Positions 41,316 through 50,798 of a DNA stretch of 64,000 nucleotides are shown piece after piece. The number at the start of each line of letters is the position of its first letter. The stretch's first letter is position 1. The notes beneath the pieces are model-generated. The model was not told the DNA's origin and made no database searches. It worked only from the letters and a program-made list of their open reading frames with translations. The position numbers and the translations under genes were made by a program. Location: assembly GCA_937949525.1 (NCBI GenBank), contig CALEDT010000003.1:1-64000 (forward strand), read 5' to 3'. This stretch comes from an uncultured Burkholderiales bacterium (GTDB lineage: Bacteria > Pseudomonadota > Gammaproteobacteria > Burkholderiales > Thiobacillaceae).

Positions 41316-41849
41316 CTAGCGGTCGTAGCGGTCCAACTGCGCCTGCCACTGCCCTTGGGCGCGCAGGATCAGTTCGCACAGTTCGCGTGCGGCCCCGCGT
41401 CCGGCGCCCGCCTGCGTGACCAGGTGGCAACGCGCCTTCACCTCGGCCGGCGCATCGGGCACGGTGACGGCGAGACCGCAGCGACGCAGTACCGGCAGGT
41501 CGACCACGTCGTCGCCCATATAGGCAATCCGGTCGGCGGTGAGCCCGCAGGTCGACAGCAGCGCGTCGAAGGCTTCCAGCTTGTCGTCCGCGCCCTGGTG
41601 GATATGGGTGATGCCGAGATTGCGCGCGCGGTGCAGGACCACCTGCGAGGTGCGGCCGGTGATGATGGCGGATTCGATACCGCCGGCACGCAGCATCTTG
41701 ATGCCGTGGCCGTCGCGCGAATGGAAGGCCTTGTACTCCTGGCCGTCGTCGCCGTAGAACAGGCTGCCGTCGGTGAGCACGCCATCGACGTCGAACACCA
41801 GCATGCGCACCGCGCGCGCGCGGCGTTCGATATCGGCCATGTCGCTCAT
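41316..41849 (-). CDS. kdsC: 3-deoxy-D-manno-octulosonate-8-phosphate phosphatase KdsC
   Basis: 177 residues of the C0-type HAD family. The nucleophile motif is FDVDGVLTDGSLFY, AIITGRTSQVV is motif II and YMGDDVVDLPVLRRCGL motif IV. It dephosphorylates Kdo-8-phosphate to Kdo for lipid A-core synthesis. It overlaps kdsD by four bases. The length is normal for this cap-less tetrameric phosphatase. Confidence 0.96.
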   Translation of the reverse strand: MSDMADIERRARAVRMLVFDVDGVLTDGSLFYGDDGQEYKAFHSRDGHGIKMLRAGGIESAIITGRTSQVVLHRARNLGITHIHQGADDKLEAFDALLSTCGLTADRIAYMGDDVVDLPVLRRCGLAVTVPDAPAEVKARCHLVTQAGAGRGAARELCELILRAQGQWQAQLDRYDR

Positions 41850-42832
41850 ACCACCCCCGCGCGCAGCAGGTCATGCATGTTGAAGGCGCCGACCACGCGG
41901 CCGTCGTCGTCCACCGCCAGCAGGCCGTTGATCTTGTGCTCCTGCATCCGCCGCGCCGCTTCGGCGGCCAACGCATCCTGGGAGATGGTACGCGCGCCGC
42001 GCGTCATCACGTCGGCGATCATCGCCCCGCGCACGTCGACGTCGTGATCCAGCAGCCGGCGCAGGTCGCCGTCGGTGAACACGCCAGCGAGCCTGCCGTC
42101 GGCCTCGAGGATGGCGGTCATGCCCAGGCCCTTACGCGTCATTTCCAGCAGCGCCTGCTTCAGGCTGGCGTCGCGCGGCACTACCGGCAGCGCGTCATCC
42201 TTGTGCATCACGTCGCGTACGTGCACCAGCAGGCGTCGGCCGAGCGCGCCGCCCGGATGGGTGCGCGCGAAGTCCTCGGCGGTGAATCCACGCGCCAGCA
42301 GGGTCGCCACTGCCAGTGCGTCACCCAGCGCCAGCGCCGCGGTGGTGCTGGCGGTGGGCGCCAGATTGTGTGGGCAGGCTTCCTGCGCAACGCTGGCGTC
42401 GAGATGGATGTCCGCCTCGCGCGCCAGCGTCGAGGCGGCGTTGCCGGTCATGCTGACGAGGCGCGCACCGCGGCGTTTCAGCGCCGGCACGATGGCGACG
42501 ATCTCGCCGCTCTCACCGGAGTTGGACAACGCCAGCACCACGTCGTCGGCGGTGATCATGCCCAGGTCGCCGTGGCTGGCTTCGGCCGGATGCATGAAGA
42601 ACGCCGGCGTGCCGGTGCTGGCCAGGGTCGCCGCGATCTTGCCGCCGATGTGGCCGGACTTGCCCATGCCGGTGACCACCACCCGCCCCTTGCACGCCAG
42701 CAGCGTGCGCACGGCAGCCAGGAACGCGTCGTCGATGCGCGCCACCAGCGCGCGCACCGCGTCGGCCTCGATCTCGAGGGTGCGGCGCGCGCTGTGCGTG
42801 ATGGCGTCGGGCGTGGGCGGGGTGAATGTCAT
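41846..42832 (-). CDS. kdsD: D-arabinose-5-phosphate isomerase KdsD
   Basis: 328 residues: an N-terminal SIS domain (GRVVVTGMGKSGHIGGKIAAT, SNSGESGEIVAIVPALKRRG) and two C-terminal CBS modules (residues about 205-328). It converts ribulose-5-phosphate to arabinose-5-phosphate, the first committed step to Kdo. The ATG at 42832 gives the usual family N-terminus; upstream sequence in the frame overlaps the divergent antiporter gene. Confidence 0.95.
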   Translation of the reverse strand: MTFTPPTPDAITHSARRTLEIEADAVRALVARIDDAFLAAVRTLLACKGRVVVTGMGKSGHIGGKIAATLASTGTPAFFMHPAEASHGDLGMITADDVVLALSNSGESGEIVAIVPALKRRGARLVSMTGNAASTLAREADIHLDASVAQEACPHNLAPTASTTAALALGDALAVATLLARGFTAEDFARTHPGGALGRRLLVHVRDVMHKDDALPVVPRDASLKQALLEMTRKGLGMTAILEADGRLAGVFTDGDLRRLLDHDVDVRGAMIADVMTRGARTISQDALAAEAARRMQEHKINGLLAVDDDGRVVGAFNMHDLLRAGVV

Positions 42833-42875
42833 AATGGGCGTCAAGTATAGCCATTCGCGCCCCCCCGCTCTAGCG
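42833..42875. promoter_or_regulatory. Divergent region between kdsD and the CPA2 antiporter
   Basis: The 43 bases contain overlapping -10-like hexamers on opposite strands: TATACT on the minus strand (42849-42844) and TATAGC on the plus strand (42846-42851). No convincing -35 is seen for either. If used, the kdsD leader would be only about five bases, close to leaderless. The antiporter ATG lacks a Shine-Dalgarno motif. Confidence 0.3.
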
Positions 42876-44834
42876 ATGCCGTCCACGCTCGAACTGACCC
42901 TGATCCTGCTGGCCGGCGGTGTCGTCGCCGTCGGCCTGCTCAAGGCCGCGGGCCTGCCGGCGTTGCTCGGTTACGTGCTGATCGGCATCGGCCTGTCGCC
43001 GTTCCTGCCGGCGGTGGACACGCATTCGCCCACCGCCCATCTGGCCGAGCTGGGCGTGGTGTTCCTGATGTTCTCCATTGGGCTGGAATTCTCGCTGACG
43101 CGCCTGAAGACCATGCGCATGGCGGTGTTCGGGCTGGGCGGCTTGCAGGTCGCGCTGACCATGTTCCTGGTCATGGCGCTGGCGCTGGGCATCGGCCTGT
43201 CGTGGGAAACCGGCCTGGCCCTGGGCGGGGTGCTGGCGATGTCGTCCACGGCCATCGTCAGCAAGCTGCTGTCCGAGCGCGACGAACTCGACAGCGAGCA
43301 CGGACGCCTGATCCTGGGCGTGTTGCTGTTTCAGGATCTGGCGGTGGCGCCGTTGATCATCTTCGTGCCGGCGCTGGCGCAGAGCGACGGGCTGGGCCCG
43401 GCGCTGGCGCTGGCGACGCTGAAAGCCGGGCTGGCGCTGATCCTCATCCTGACGCTCGGCCAGAAGCTGATGCGCCCGTGGTTTCACGTGGTGGCGCGGC
43501 GCAAGTCGAGCGAACTGTTCATGCTCAACGTGCTGCTGGTCACGCTCGGTCTGGCCTATGTGACCGACCGCGCCGGTCTGTCCATGGCCCTGGGTGCGTT
43601 CCTCGCCGGTGTGCTGATCGCCGAGACCGAGTACCGTTACCAGGTCGAGGCCGATATCCGGCCGTTCCGCGACGTGCTGATGGGGCTGTTCTTCGTCACC
43701 GTCGGACTGATGCTCGACCTCGACGCGGTCATGCGCTTCTGGCGCGAGATTCTGGCGGTGCTGGCGGCACTGCTCGTGCTCAAGCTGGTGGTCGTCGTGC
43801 TGCTCGCCACGCTGTTCACGTTGTCGCCGGCGGTGCTGGCGCGGGTCGGTCTGGGGCTGGCGCAGGCGGGCGAATTCGGCCTGGTGTTGCTGGCGCTGGC
43901 CCTGGGTCATGGCCTGCTCGCGGCCGACCAGCATCAGGTGGTGTTGGCGGCGATGATCCTATCGATGTTGCTGGCGCCGCTGCTGCTGCTCGCCGGCGAC
44001 CGCCTCGCCCGCCAGTTGGAAGGCGGCGCCTGGATGGCCCGCGCGCGCGGCGTGCACGAGATCGCCACGCGCGCGTTCGGCGTGCAGGGTCATGTCATCG
44101 TCTGCGGCTATGGCCGCAGCGGCCAGAGTCTGGCGCGCCTGCTGGAGGCGGAGCGCGTGCCCTTCATCGCGCTCGACCATGACCCGCGCCGGGTGCGCGC
44201 CGCGGCCTCGGCCGGCGATCCGGTGGTGTTCGGTGATGCCACGCGGGTCGAGGTGTTGACCGCCGCCGGCGTGCAGCGCGCACGCGCGGTGGTGATCAGC
44301 TTCGCGCACAGTGCCTCGGCGCTGAAGATACTGGCCGCGGTGCAACGTGTGCGCCCCGATGCGCCGGTGATCGTGCGCACGCTCGATGACAGCGACCTCG
44401 ACCGCCTGCGCGAGGCGGGTGCGACCGAAGTGGTGCCGGAGGTGTTGGAGGGCGCACTGATGCTGGGCACGCAGACCATGCTGATGGCCGGAGTGCCGCT
44501 GGCGCGCGTGCTCCGCCGCGTCCGGCAGACGCGCGAGGCGCGTTATGGCGCGATGCGCGGGTACTTCCGTGGGCTGACCGACGAGCACGAGGACGACGCC
44601 CGCGGCGAACGTCTCAATTCGCTGATGATCCGGCCCGGTATGCATGCGCTCGGCCGCTCGCTGGCCGAGCTCGAACTCGCGCGCCTCGGTGTCGCCGTGG
44701 TGGGCTTGCGCCGTCCGGGTGCGGCGCAGCCGGTATCGGACCCCGACGAGCCGCTGCGTGCCGGCGACATTCTGCTGTTGCGCGGTGAGCCCGAGGCGCT
44801 GGCATCGGTGGAACTGGCGTTGACGCAGGGTTGA
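42876..44834 (+). CDS. CPA2-family cation:proton antiporter with TrkA-type regulatory domains (KefB-like)
   Basis: 652 residues. The N-terminal ~380 residues form 12-13 membrane segments with LAELGVVFLMFSIGLEFSL and LAMSSTAIVSKLLSERDEL, the Na+/H+-exchanger signature of KefB/KefC-like proteins. A RCK/TrkA-N domain follows (HVIVCGYGRSGQSLARLL, nucleotide-binding), then a TrkA-C domain (LAELELARLGVAVVGLRR). It exchanges K+ or Na+ for H+ at the inner membrane. The gene stands alone, so the ion cannot be assigned. Confidence 0.9.
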   Translation: MPSTLELTLILLAGGVVAVGLLKAAGLPALLGYVLIGIGLSPFLPAVDTHSPTAHLAELGVVFLMFSIGLEFSLTRLKTMRMAVFGLGGLQVALTMFLVMALALGIGLSWETGLALGGVLAMSSTAIVSKLLSERDELDSEHGRLILGVLLFQDLAVAPLIIFVPALAQSDGLGPALALATLKAGLALILILTLGQKLMRPWFHVVARRKSSELFMLNVLLVTLGLAYVTDRAGLSMALGAFLAGVLIAETEYRYQVEADIRPFRDVLMGLFFVTVGLMLDLDAVMRFWREILAVLAALLVLKLVVVVLLATLFTLSPAVLARVGLGLAQAGEFGLVLLALALGHGLLAADQHQVVLAAMILSMLLAPLLLLAGDRLARQLEGGAWMARARGVHEIATRAFGVQGHVIVCGYGRSGQSLARLLEAERVPFIALDHDPRRVRAAASAGDPVVFGDATRVEVLTAAGVQRARAVVISFAHSASALKILAAVQRVRPDAPVIVRTLDDSDLDRLREAGATEVVPEVLEGALMLGTQTMLMAGVPLARVLRRVRQTREARYGAMRGYFRGLTDEHEDDARGERLNSLMIRPGMHALGRSLAELELARLGVAVVGLRRPGAAQPVSDPDEPLRAGDILLLRGEPEALASVELALTQG

Positions 44835-44874
44835 GGCCTGGCCGAGCGGCCCGGCGCCGAGTTTGGGAGCGGGT

Positions 44875-45567
44875 TCAGAACAAGGCGGCGGCGCCGCAGT
44901 TCGCCTCGTTTTGTGCGGCCTTCCACAGCCCGGTCTGGGCATCGTAGCAGCGGCTGTCCACCGGCGCGCCGCCTCCGCCGTCGAAATCGCTGAAGCGGAA
45001 TTGACCCGAGTTGGCGCGGCCGTCGTCGATTTTGCGGTCAATTTCGGCGAGTACGCGCGCCGGGATCTGATTGCCGGTCTTGAGGTTCAGCTGCGCCTGT
45101 CCCTGAGATGCCGAGAACCTGGCGTCATGCTGGAGTTGCAGCATGGCACCGTACGGATTGCGCGGCCATTCGCCGCGAAGGTCCGGCAGGGCGTTCGCGG
45201 CTTGGTAGTGCCCGGCGATCAGATTGGCGTGCGACAGGTGCACCCACACCAGTAGGCTTTCGCGCGCAGCCGGCGTGTCGCGTACCAGTCCGTCCCCATT
45301 GCCGCCCACCTGCGGGCCGGCGATGCCACCGAGATTGGCGTAAGCCAGTTCGCCGGGGTAATCACCGGGCAGGGCGCGGTATTTGTCCTGAAAGGTGTAG
45401 ACCGCGGCGCGCACGCTGTCGATCTGCGAGATCAGGTTGCGCGCGCGCGCGCTTTCGATCAGTTCCTGGCCCTTGAGCACGCCGCCCAGCAGCAGGCCGA
45501 TCACCACCAGCACGATGGCCAGCTCGATCAGCGTGAAGCCGCTTGGACGGGGTTGCGCGCGGGGCAT
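44875..45567 (-). CDS. Type IV prepilin-like protein (pseudopilin)
   Basis: 230 residues. The class III signal and first helix read RPSGFTLIELAIVLVVIGLL, so prepilin peptidase would cleave after the Gly with Phe as +1 and Glu at +5. LLGGVLKGQELIESARARNL continues the N-terminal helix. The C-terminal globular part has a CYDAQTGLWKAAQNEANC stretch with a likely disulfide. No other pilus or type II secretion gene is nearby, so it is an orphan; start at ATG 45567, with 45588 also possible. Confidence 0.83.
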   Translation of the reverse strand: MPRAQPRPSGFTLIELAIVLVVIGLLLGGVLKGQELIESARARNLISQIDSVRAAVYTFQDKYRALPGDYPGELAYANLGGIAGPQVGGNGDGLVRDTPAARESLLVWVHLSHANLIAGHYQAANALPDLRGEWPRNPYGAMLQLQHDARFSASQGQAQLNLKTGNQIPARVLAEIDRKIDDGRANSGQFRFSDFDGGGGAPVDSRCYDAQTGLWKAAQNEANCGAAALF

Positions 45568-45676
45568 GGAAAGCGATAAAAGCGCCATCGAAGGGGGCGA
45601 AGCCGCCAGGGTTGGGCAAGTGTACTGGTGATTCGTCCGCCGCCTCAATTTCCCGTCCGCCAACGCCGACAGCGCC

Positions 45677-47407
45677 ATGCCCGATCACCCCACACCGCCC
45701 CAGGCCGCGCTGACGCGTGGTCTGGGCACGCAGGATCTGCAACGCCATGGCAACCTGATCCTCGCCTGCCTGCTGGTGCTGCTGCACGCGGCGTTCGTCT
45801 GGGGTCTGGGCGACGCCTGGGGCCAGGGCATGGTCATCGCCCACTACGGCCTGTTCCTGCTCTGGCAGCCTTTCTTCAGCGGTCAGCAGCATCTGCCCTG
45901 GCCGCGCGCGATCGGCGTGCTGGCGGTGGGCGCGGCGCTGGCCATCCTCGACAACGTCTGGGCCGCGGTGTTGTGGTGCATGCTGCTGGCGGCCCTGCTG
46001 GGCGGTGTCACCGTCAGCCTGAAACCCCTGCGGGAGCGCGTGGGTCTGTGGCTGGCGGTGGCTTATCTGCTGCTGCTGATGTTCGTCTGGCTGATCCCCA
46101 CCGGCATCGGCCTGTCCATCCGCTACGATGACGATGTCCCCTGGCTGCGTGATGGTTTGTTGCTGCTGCCCCTGCTGCTGCCGTTGTTCCCGACGCCGCG
46201 CATGGAACGCCACACCGGCGTGATCGACCTGCTGTACACGCTGCTGTTCGTGCTGGTCATCGGTGTGGTGGCCCTGGGCAGCTACGCTGCCATGCATCTG
46301 ACCCGGGTGACGTATGCCATGGCGGTGTTGATCAGCGTCGGCACGCTGCTGGTCTCCCTGTTGATGATCGCCTGGCTGTGGCAGCCACGCGGCGAGACGC
46401 CGGGTCTGCGCAACCTGTTCTCGCGCTATCTGCTGTCGCTGGGGCTGCCACTGGAGGAATGGCTGACCCAGCTGTCCGAAGCCGCGGAACGCGAGCCGGA
46501 TCCGGAGCTGTTCCTGCGCGCGGCCATGGCCGGTTTCACGCATCTGCCTTGGTCCACCGGCGTGACCTGGTCGACCGCACATGCCTTGGGCGAACTGGGC
46601 GAGCACAGCGCCCACTCCATCGCCTTCGCGCATCAGGGCGTGGAGGTGCGCTTCTACACGGATGCACCGGTGAACCCGGCGTTCGCCCTGCACCTGCGTC
46701 TGCTGACCGAGATCATCGGCTATTTTCACGCCGCCAAGACGCGCGAACGCGAGATGCAGGCCAACGCGTATACGCAGGCGATCTACGAGACCGGTTCGCG
46801 CCTGACCCATGATGTCAAGAACCTGCTGCAATCCTTGAAGACGCTATGTTCGGCGGCCGAACACAGTCAGCCGGACCAGGCGGTATCGCTACAGAACCTG
46901 ATGCAGCGGCAACTGCCGCAGATCGCCAAACGCCTGGAGATCACGCTGGACAAGCTGCGCTCGCCGGAGAAAGCGGTCGATCGCCGCGAGATCCTGGCGC
47001 GCGAGTGGTGGCGCAACCTGAAGAACCGTTACGCGCGCGACAATCTGGCATTCACCATCGACGACGCCGAGACCATGCTGTGGATTCCGCAGGAACTGTT
47101 CGACAGCGTTGCCGACAACCTGATTCAGAACGCGTTGCGCAAGCGCGTGGGCCAACCCGATGTAGCCATCCGCGTGGAGCTGCGCACGCAGCCGCTGCCC
47201 AGCCTGATCGTGTGCGACAGCGGCGCGGCGGCCGCGGACGAAGTGGTGGAAAAGCTGTTCCATGCGCCGGTGTCGACGCACGACGGCCTCGGCATCGGTC
47301 TGTACCAGGCCGCCAAGCAGGCGCGCGGACTGGGTTACGGCCTGGAGCTGTCGCGCAACCTGGAGGGCGAGGTGTGCTTCACCTTGTGGCAGGAGGTGCT
47401 GGAGTAG
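45677..47407 (+). CDS. Membrane sensor histidine kinase, orphan
   Basis: 576 residues. Six or seven hydrophobic segments fill residues 25-235. A soluble region resembling a GAF sensor (about 265-350) follows, then a coiled linker and the kinase core: H-box GSRLTHDVKNLLQSL with H378 as the phospho-acceptor, N-box DNLIQNALRKR, and G-box DGLGIGLYQAAKQARG. It lacks an adjacent response regulator: it is divergent from the pseudopilin and its stop lies two bases from the convergent pdxJ stop. It resembles but does not match the exosortase-system kinase PrsK well enough for me to call it that. Confidence 0.8.
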   Translation: MPDHPTPPQAALTRGLGTQDLQRHGNLILACLLVLLHAAFVWGLGDAWGQGMVIAHYGLFLLWQPFFSGQQHLPWPRAIGVLAVGAALAILDNVWAAVLWCMLLAALLGGVTVSLKPLRERVGLWLAVAYLLLLMFVWLIPTGIGLSIRYDDDVPWLRDGLLLLPLLLPLFPTPRMERHTGVIDLLYTLLFVLVIGVVALGSYAAMHLTRVTYAMAVLISVGTLLVSLLMIAWLWQPRGETPGLRNLFSRYLLSLGLPLEEWLTQLSEAAEREPDPELFLRAAMAGFTHLPWSTGVTWSTAHALGELGEHSAHSIAFAHQGVEVRFYTDAPVNPAFALHLRLLTEIIGYFHAAKTREREMQANAYTQAIYETGSRLTHDVKNLLQSLKTLCSAAEHSQPDQAVSLQNLMQRQLPQIAKRLEITLDKLRSPEKAVDRREILAREWWRNLKNRYARDNLAFTIDDAETMLWIPQELFDSVADNLIQNALRKRVGQPDVAIRVELRTQPLPSLIVCDSGAAAADEVVEKLFHAPVSTHDGLGIGLYQAAKQARGLGYGLELSRNLEGEVCFTLWQEVLE

Positions 47408-47409
47408 CC

Positions 47410-48138
47410 TCAGCGCGGCGCACGGGCCGCCAGCATCAGGCGTTTCATCTCGCGCACGGCCTCCTGCCAGCCGCTGAACAGCGCGCGTGCGACGATGGCG
47501 TGGCCGATGTTGAGTTCTTCGACGCCCGCCATCGCCGCCACGGCCTGCACGTTGTGATAGTGCAGGCCATGCCCGGCATTGACCGCCAGGCCGAGCGTGC
47601 GTCCATGTTCGACGCCGGCGCGGATGCGCGCCAGTTCGGCGGCCGCGGCGGCACCCTGGGCCTCGGCGTAGCGGCCGGTATGGATCTCCACCACCGGCGC
47701 GCCGGCGGCGCGCGCGGCATCGAGTTGGTGCGGTTCGGCGTCGATGAACAGTGATACCCGGATGCCCGCCTCGCCCAGCGCCTGACAGGCATCGCGCACC
47801 TTGGCAAGCTGCCCGGCGACGTCCAGACCACCCTCGGTGGTCAGCTCCTGACGGCGCTCCGGCACCAGGCACACGTCCTGCGGGCGCAGTTCGCAGGCGA
47901 TCGCCAGCATTTCGTCGGTGATCGCCATCTCCAGGTTCATGCGGGTCGCCAGCAGGCCGCGCAGCACGCGCACGTCCTGGTCCTGGATGTGGCGCCGGTC
48001 CTCGCGCAGGTGCAGCGTGATGGCGTCCGCCCCGGCTTCCTCGGCCAGCAGTGCGGCCTGCACCGGGCTGGGGTAGGGGGTGCCGCGCGCCTGGCGCAGC
48101 GTGGCGACGTGATCGATGTTGACGCCGAGTCGGATCAT
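47410..48138 (-). CDS. pdxJ: Pyridoxine 5'-phosphate synthase PdxJ
   Basis: 242 residues, standard length. [52 protein letters not shown] and [12 protein letters not shown] identify PdxJ, which condenses 1-deoxyxylulose-5-phosphate with 3-amino-1-hydroxyacetone phosphate to PNP in vitamin B6 synthesis. It overlaps recO by four bases, the classic recO-pdxJ pair. The usual downstream acpS is absent, displaced by the convergent kinase gene. Confidence 0.97.
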   Translation of the reverse strand: MIRLGVNIDHVATLRQARGTPYPSPVQAALLAEEAGADAITLHLREDRRHIQDQDVRVLRGLLATRMNLEMAITDEMLAIACELRPQDVCLVPERRQELTTEGGLDVAGQLAKVRDACQALGEAGIRVSLFIDAEPHQLDAARAAGAPVVEIHTGRYAEAQGAAAAAELARIRAGVEHGRTLGLAVNAGHGLHYHNVQAVAAMAGVEELNIGHAIVARALFSGWQEAVREMKRLMLAARAPR

Positions 48139-48839
48139 AGTTTGTGCAGATCGAGCAACAGTTGACGGGTGGCCAGCGGCTTGTCGCCCAGATAGTGCGA
48201 CAGCAGCGCGCGCATCAGAAGTTTACCCTCGGCCCGCGTGGTGGCGTCGTCGAGGTTGCCGGCGGCGAGATCGAGCAGGGTCTTGCCCAGATAAGCCGGG
48301 TCGGGCGGCGAGTGCACCAGCACGCCGACGCCCGGCTGAAAGGTATAACGTCGTGCGGGGTCGATGTCGCCGCCATCGGCCCGGTGGGCGAGCGGCTGGG
48401 CGTAGCCCAGCTCGGACAGCAGGTCGAGTTCGAAGCGGCGCAGGACCGGTTCGACGTCGGTCGTGGCCTGCAGGTCCACCAGCGCGCCGGCGTAACGGTC
48501 GAACAACAGCTCGTGGGCGTCGCCTTCCGCCAGCAGGCGCAACAGCAGCTCGTTCAGGTAGAAGCCGCACATCAGCGCATGGCCACGCAGCAACAGTCCG
48601 CCGCCCTGCCATTCGGCATCATGCAGGGTGCGCAGCGCGCCCTTGCCGAACCAGGACAGCGTCAGCGGCTGGAACGGGATCAGGCGTGCCTTCAGGCCCG
48701 AGTGGGGCCGCCGCGCGCCACGCGCCACCAGGCCGACACGACCGTGATGGCGCGACAGGACATCGACGATCAGGCTGGTTTCGCGCCAGGGGCGGCTGTG
48801 CAGGACGTAGGCGGCTTCGAGGTCGGTCCGCTCACTCAT
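48135..48839 (-). CDS. recO: DNA repair protein RecO
   Basis: 234 residues. The N-terminal OB fold shows [20 protein letters not shown] and [12 protein letters not shown]; then [17 protein letters not shown] and [16 protein letters not shown] mark the RecO core. It promotes RecA loading onto SSB-coated DNA with RecR. It overlaps era by eight bases and pdxJ by four. No zinc-ribbon cysteines are visible, as expected for the proteobacterial form. Confidence 0.95.
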   Translation of the reverse strand: MSERTDLEAAYVLHSRPWRETSLIVDVLSRHHGRVGLVARGARRPHSGLKARLIPFQPLTLSWFGKGALRTLHDAEWQGGGLLLRGHALMCGFYLNELLLRLLAEGDAHELLFDRYAGALVDLQATTDVEPVLRRFELDLLSELGYAQPLAHRADGGDIDPARRYTFQPGVGVLVHSPPDPAYLGKTLLDLAAGNLDDATTRAEGKLLMRALLSHYLGDKPLATRQLLLDLHKL

Positions 48840-49713
48840 GGCCGAGCTGGCGCAGCATGCGCACATCGTCGGCCCAGCCGCCGCGGACCTTGACCCACAA
48901 CGACAGGAACACCTTGCGTCCGAACAGTTGTTCCATGTCCTGGCGCGCCTCGCTGCCGATGCGTTTGAGACGCTCACCGCCCGTGCCCAGCACGATGGGT
49001 TTGTGCGCCGCACGGTCCACCCAGATCACCGCGTCGATGCGGATCAGCGTGTCCGTCTCTTCGAAACCCTCGACGGTGACGGCGACGGCATAGGGAATCT
49101 CGTCGCCGGTGAGTCTGAACACCTTTTCGCGCACCAGTTCGCCGGCCAGAAAGCGGGCGGAGCGGTCGGTGATGTCGTCCTCGGCGAACCAGGGCTCGCC
49201 TTCCGGCAGGTACGGTTTCAGGATGGCCGGCAGGCGCTCGACGTCCTTGGCGTGTTCCGCGCACAGCGGCACGATCTCGGCGAAGGCATGGCGTGCCGAC
49301 ATGTCGCGCAGGAAAGGCAGCAGGCTGGCCTTGTCGGCGATCCTGTCGGTCTTGTTGACCACCAGCACCACCGGCTTGCCGGGCGGTAGCAGCGGCAGGA
49401 TGCGCGCGTCGCCGGCGCTGTAGCGCCCGGCCTCCACCAGCCACAGCACCAGGTCGACCTCGCCCAGCGCCTGCGTGACGGTGCGGTTCATGGCCTGATT
49501 CAGCGCGTTGCGGTGGCGCGTTTGGAAGCCAGGCGTGTCGGCGAAGATGAACTGTGCGTCGGCTTCGGTGCGCACGCCCAGGATGCGGTGGCGCGTGGTC
49601 TGCGGCTTGGACGAGACGATGCTGACCTTGGCGCCGACCAGCGCATTGACCAATGTGGACTTGCCGACGTTGGGGCGGCCGATGACGGCGATGACCCCGA
49701 CCCGGTGGCTCAT
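48832..49713 (-). CDS. era: GTPase Era
   Basis: 293 residues. G1 is GRPNVGKSTLVNAL, G3 is FADTPGFQ, G4 is VNKTDRI, and a C-terminal KH domain contains LGTGGERLKRIGSEARQDME. Era helps mature the 16S rRNA 3' end and assemble the 30S subunit. It overlaps rnc by four bases; the rnc-era-recO order is conserved. The start is the ATG at 49713. Confidence 0.97.
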   Translation of the reverse strand: MSHRVGVIAVIGRPNVGKSTLVNALVGAKVSIVSSKPQTTRHRILGVRTEADAQFIFADTPGFQTRHRNALNQAMNRTVTQALGEVDLVLWLVEAGRYSAGDARILPLLPPGKPVVLVVNKTDRIADKASLLPFLRDMSARHAFAEIVPLCAEHAKDVERLPAILKPYLPEGEPWFAEDDITDRSARFLAGELVREKVFRLTGDEIPYAVAVTVEGFEETDTLIRIDAVIWVDRAAHKPIVLGTGGERLKRIGSEARQDMEQLFGRKVFLSLWVKVRGGWADDVRMLRQLGHE

Positions 49714-50429
49714 GCCGCCTGCCTGCGCCGGCCGGCCGCCGCGAGCTTGGGCGCCGACGTTTCGCGCGTCTCCAGTTCCTGCAATGCCGCCAGCGCGGCC
49801 TGTTGTTCCGCCGCCTTGCGGCTGGCGCCGTGGCCCTGGGTGGTCAGGTCGAGCGCGGCGACGCGACACTCGACGTGAAAGACTTGCGCATGCGCCTGGC
49901 CGGCGGCTTCGATCAGGCGGTAATCGGGCAATCCCAGGCGGCGGGGTTGCAGCCATTCCTGCAGGCGCGTCTTGGCGTCCTTGCCCTGCTGTGCGGGATC
50001 GATGTCGGCGAGCTTGTCGGCGAACAAGCGCTCGACCATGCCGCGGGCGGCGTCGAAGCCGGCGTCCAGCAGCGCGGCGCCGAGCAGCGCCTCCAGCGCA
50101 TCGGCGAGGATCGACGGCCGCTGCGCGCCGCCGCTGCGCAATTCGCCCTCGCCCAGCAGCAGATGGCGGCCGAGTTGCAGTTCCACGGCCACGGCATGCA
50201 GCGAATCCTGATTCACCAGGTTGGCGCGCAGGCGCGACAGTCGCCCTTCGGGAAGGTCCGGAAAGCGCTGATACAACATCAGGCCGATGACGCAGTTGAG
50301 CACGCCGTCGCCGAGAAACTCCAGACGCTCGTAGTTGTGCGCGCCGTGGCTGCGGTGGGTCAGCGCCTGGGTCAGCAGATCGCGCCGCTGCCAGGTGTGG
50401 CCGAGGCGCTGTTCGAGCACGCGGGTCAC
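49710..50429 (-). CDS. rnc: Ribonuclease III
   Basis: 239 residues. The catalytic signature ERLEFLGDGVLNCVI has the acidic residues in place, ADALEALLGAALLDAG gives the second acidic pair, and a dsRNA-binding domain (KTRLQEWLQPRRLGLPDY onward) ends the protein. The GTG at 50429 overlaps the DUF4845 stop as GTGA and gives the usual short N-terminus; a GTG at 50468 would add 13 residues. It processes rRNA and double-stranded mRNA. Confidence 0.95.
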   Translation of the reverse strand: MTRVLEQRLGHTWQRRDLLTQALTHRSHGAHNYERLEFLGDGVLNCVIGLMLYQRFPDLPEGRLSRLRANLVNQDSLHAVAVELQLGRHLLLGEGELRSGGAQRPSILADALEALLGAALLDAGFDAARGMVERLFADKLADIDPAQQGKDAKTRLQEWLQPRRLGLPDYRLIEAAGQAHAQVFHVECRVAALDLTTQGHGASRKAAEQQAALAALQELETRETSAPKLAAAGRRRQAA

Positions 50430-50791
50430 GGCCTGGTCGAGTCGATCCGCACGGTGAAGTCCATGCACAGGTTGACCGCGCCGATGAACGGCTTCTTCGC
50501 GGAAAACTCGGTGGACAGCAACACGCCGTTGGCCACCCGCTCGATCACCAGGTCGCTGGCATCGACCACGCTGACGTTGTTGAGCCGCAGTTCGCGCGCG
50601 AAGCGTTCGCGCAGCTCGCGTTCCTTGACCTTGTCCAGCTCCGGCTGGGTGGCGATGCCGCGCAGGATGGAACGCACCGTCCAGTAGTCGATGTAGGCTG
50701 GCAGCACGCGGAACGCCGAATAGGCGGCGAAGCCCAACAGCAGTAACAGGAACATCAGTCCACCCAGGGTCATGCCGCGCTGACGTTTCAT
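50426..50791 (-). CDS. DUF4845 family membrane-anchored protein
   Basis: 121 residues. A Gly/Leu-rich N-terminal anchor (RGMTLGGLMFLLLLLGFAA) resembles the pilin-like start typical of DUF4845, followed by YIDYWTVRSILRGIA and a small domain ending in NLCMDFTVRIDS. The family is regularly found between lepB and rnc in beta- and gammaproteobacteria and its function is unknown. The ATG at 50791 has GAGGTGA just upstream. Confidence 0.9.
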   Translation of the reverse strand: MKRQRGMTLGGLMFLLLLLGFAAYSAFRVLPAYIDYWTVRSILRGIATQPELDKVKERELRERFARELRLNNVSVVDASDLVIERVANGVLLSTEFSAKKPFIGAVNLCMDFTVRIDSTRP

Positions 50792-50798
50792 GCTCACC

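Noticed and set aside
42075-42875. N-terminal extension of the CPA2 antiporter opposite kdsD
   Set aside because: The extension is low-complexity Ser/Arg sequence antisense to kdsD; the family N-terminus begins at the ATG at 42876.
45677-47407. Assignment of the kinase as PrsK of the exosortase system
   Set aside because: The general layout is similar, but the H-box and membrane region do not match PrsK as I know it, and the gene is 18 kb away from the EPS locus without PrsR.
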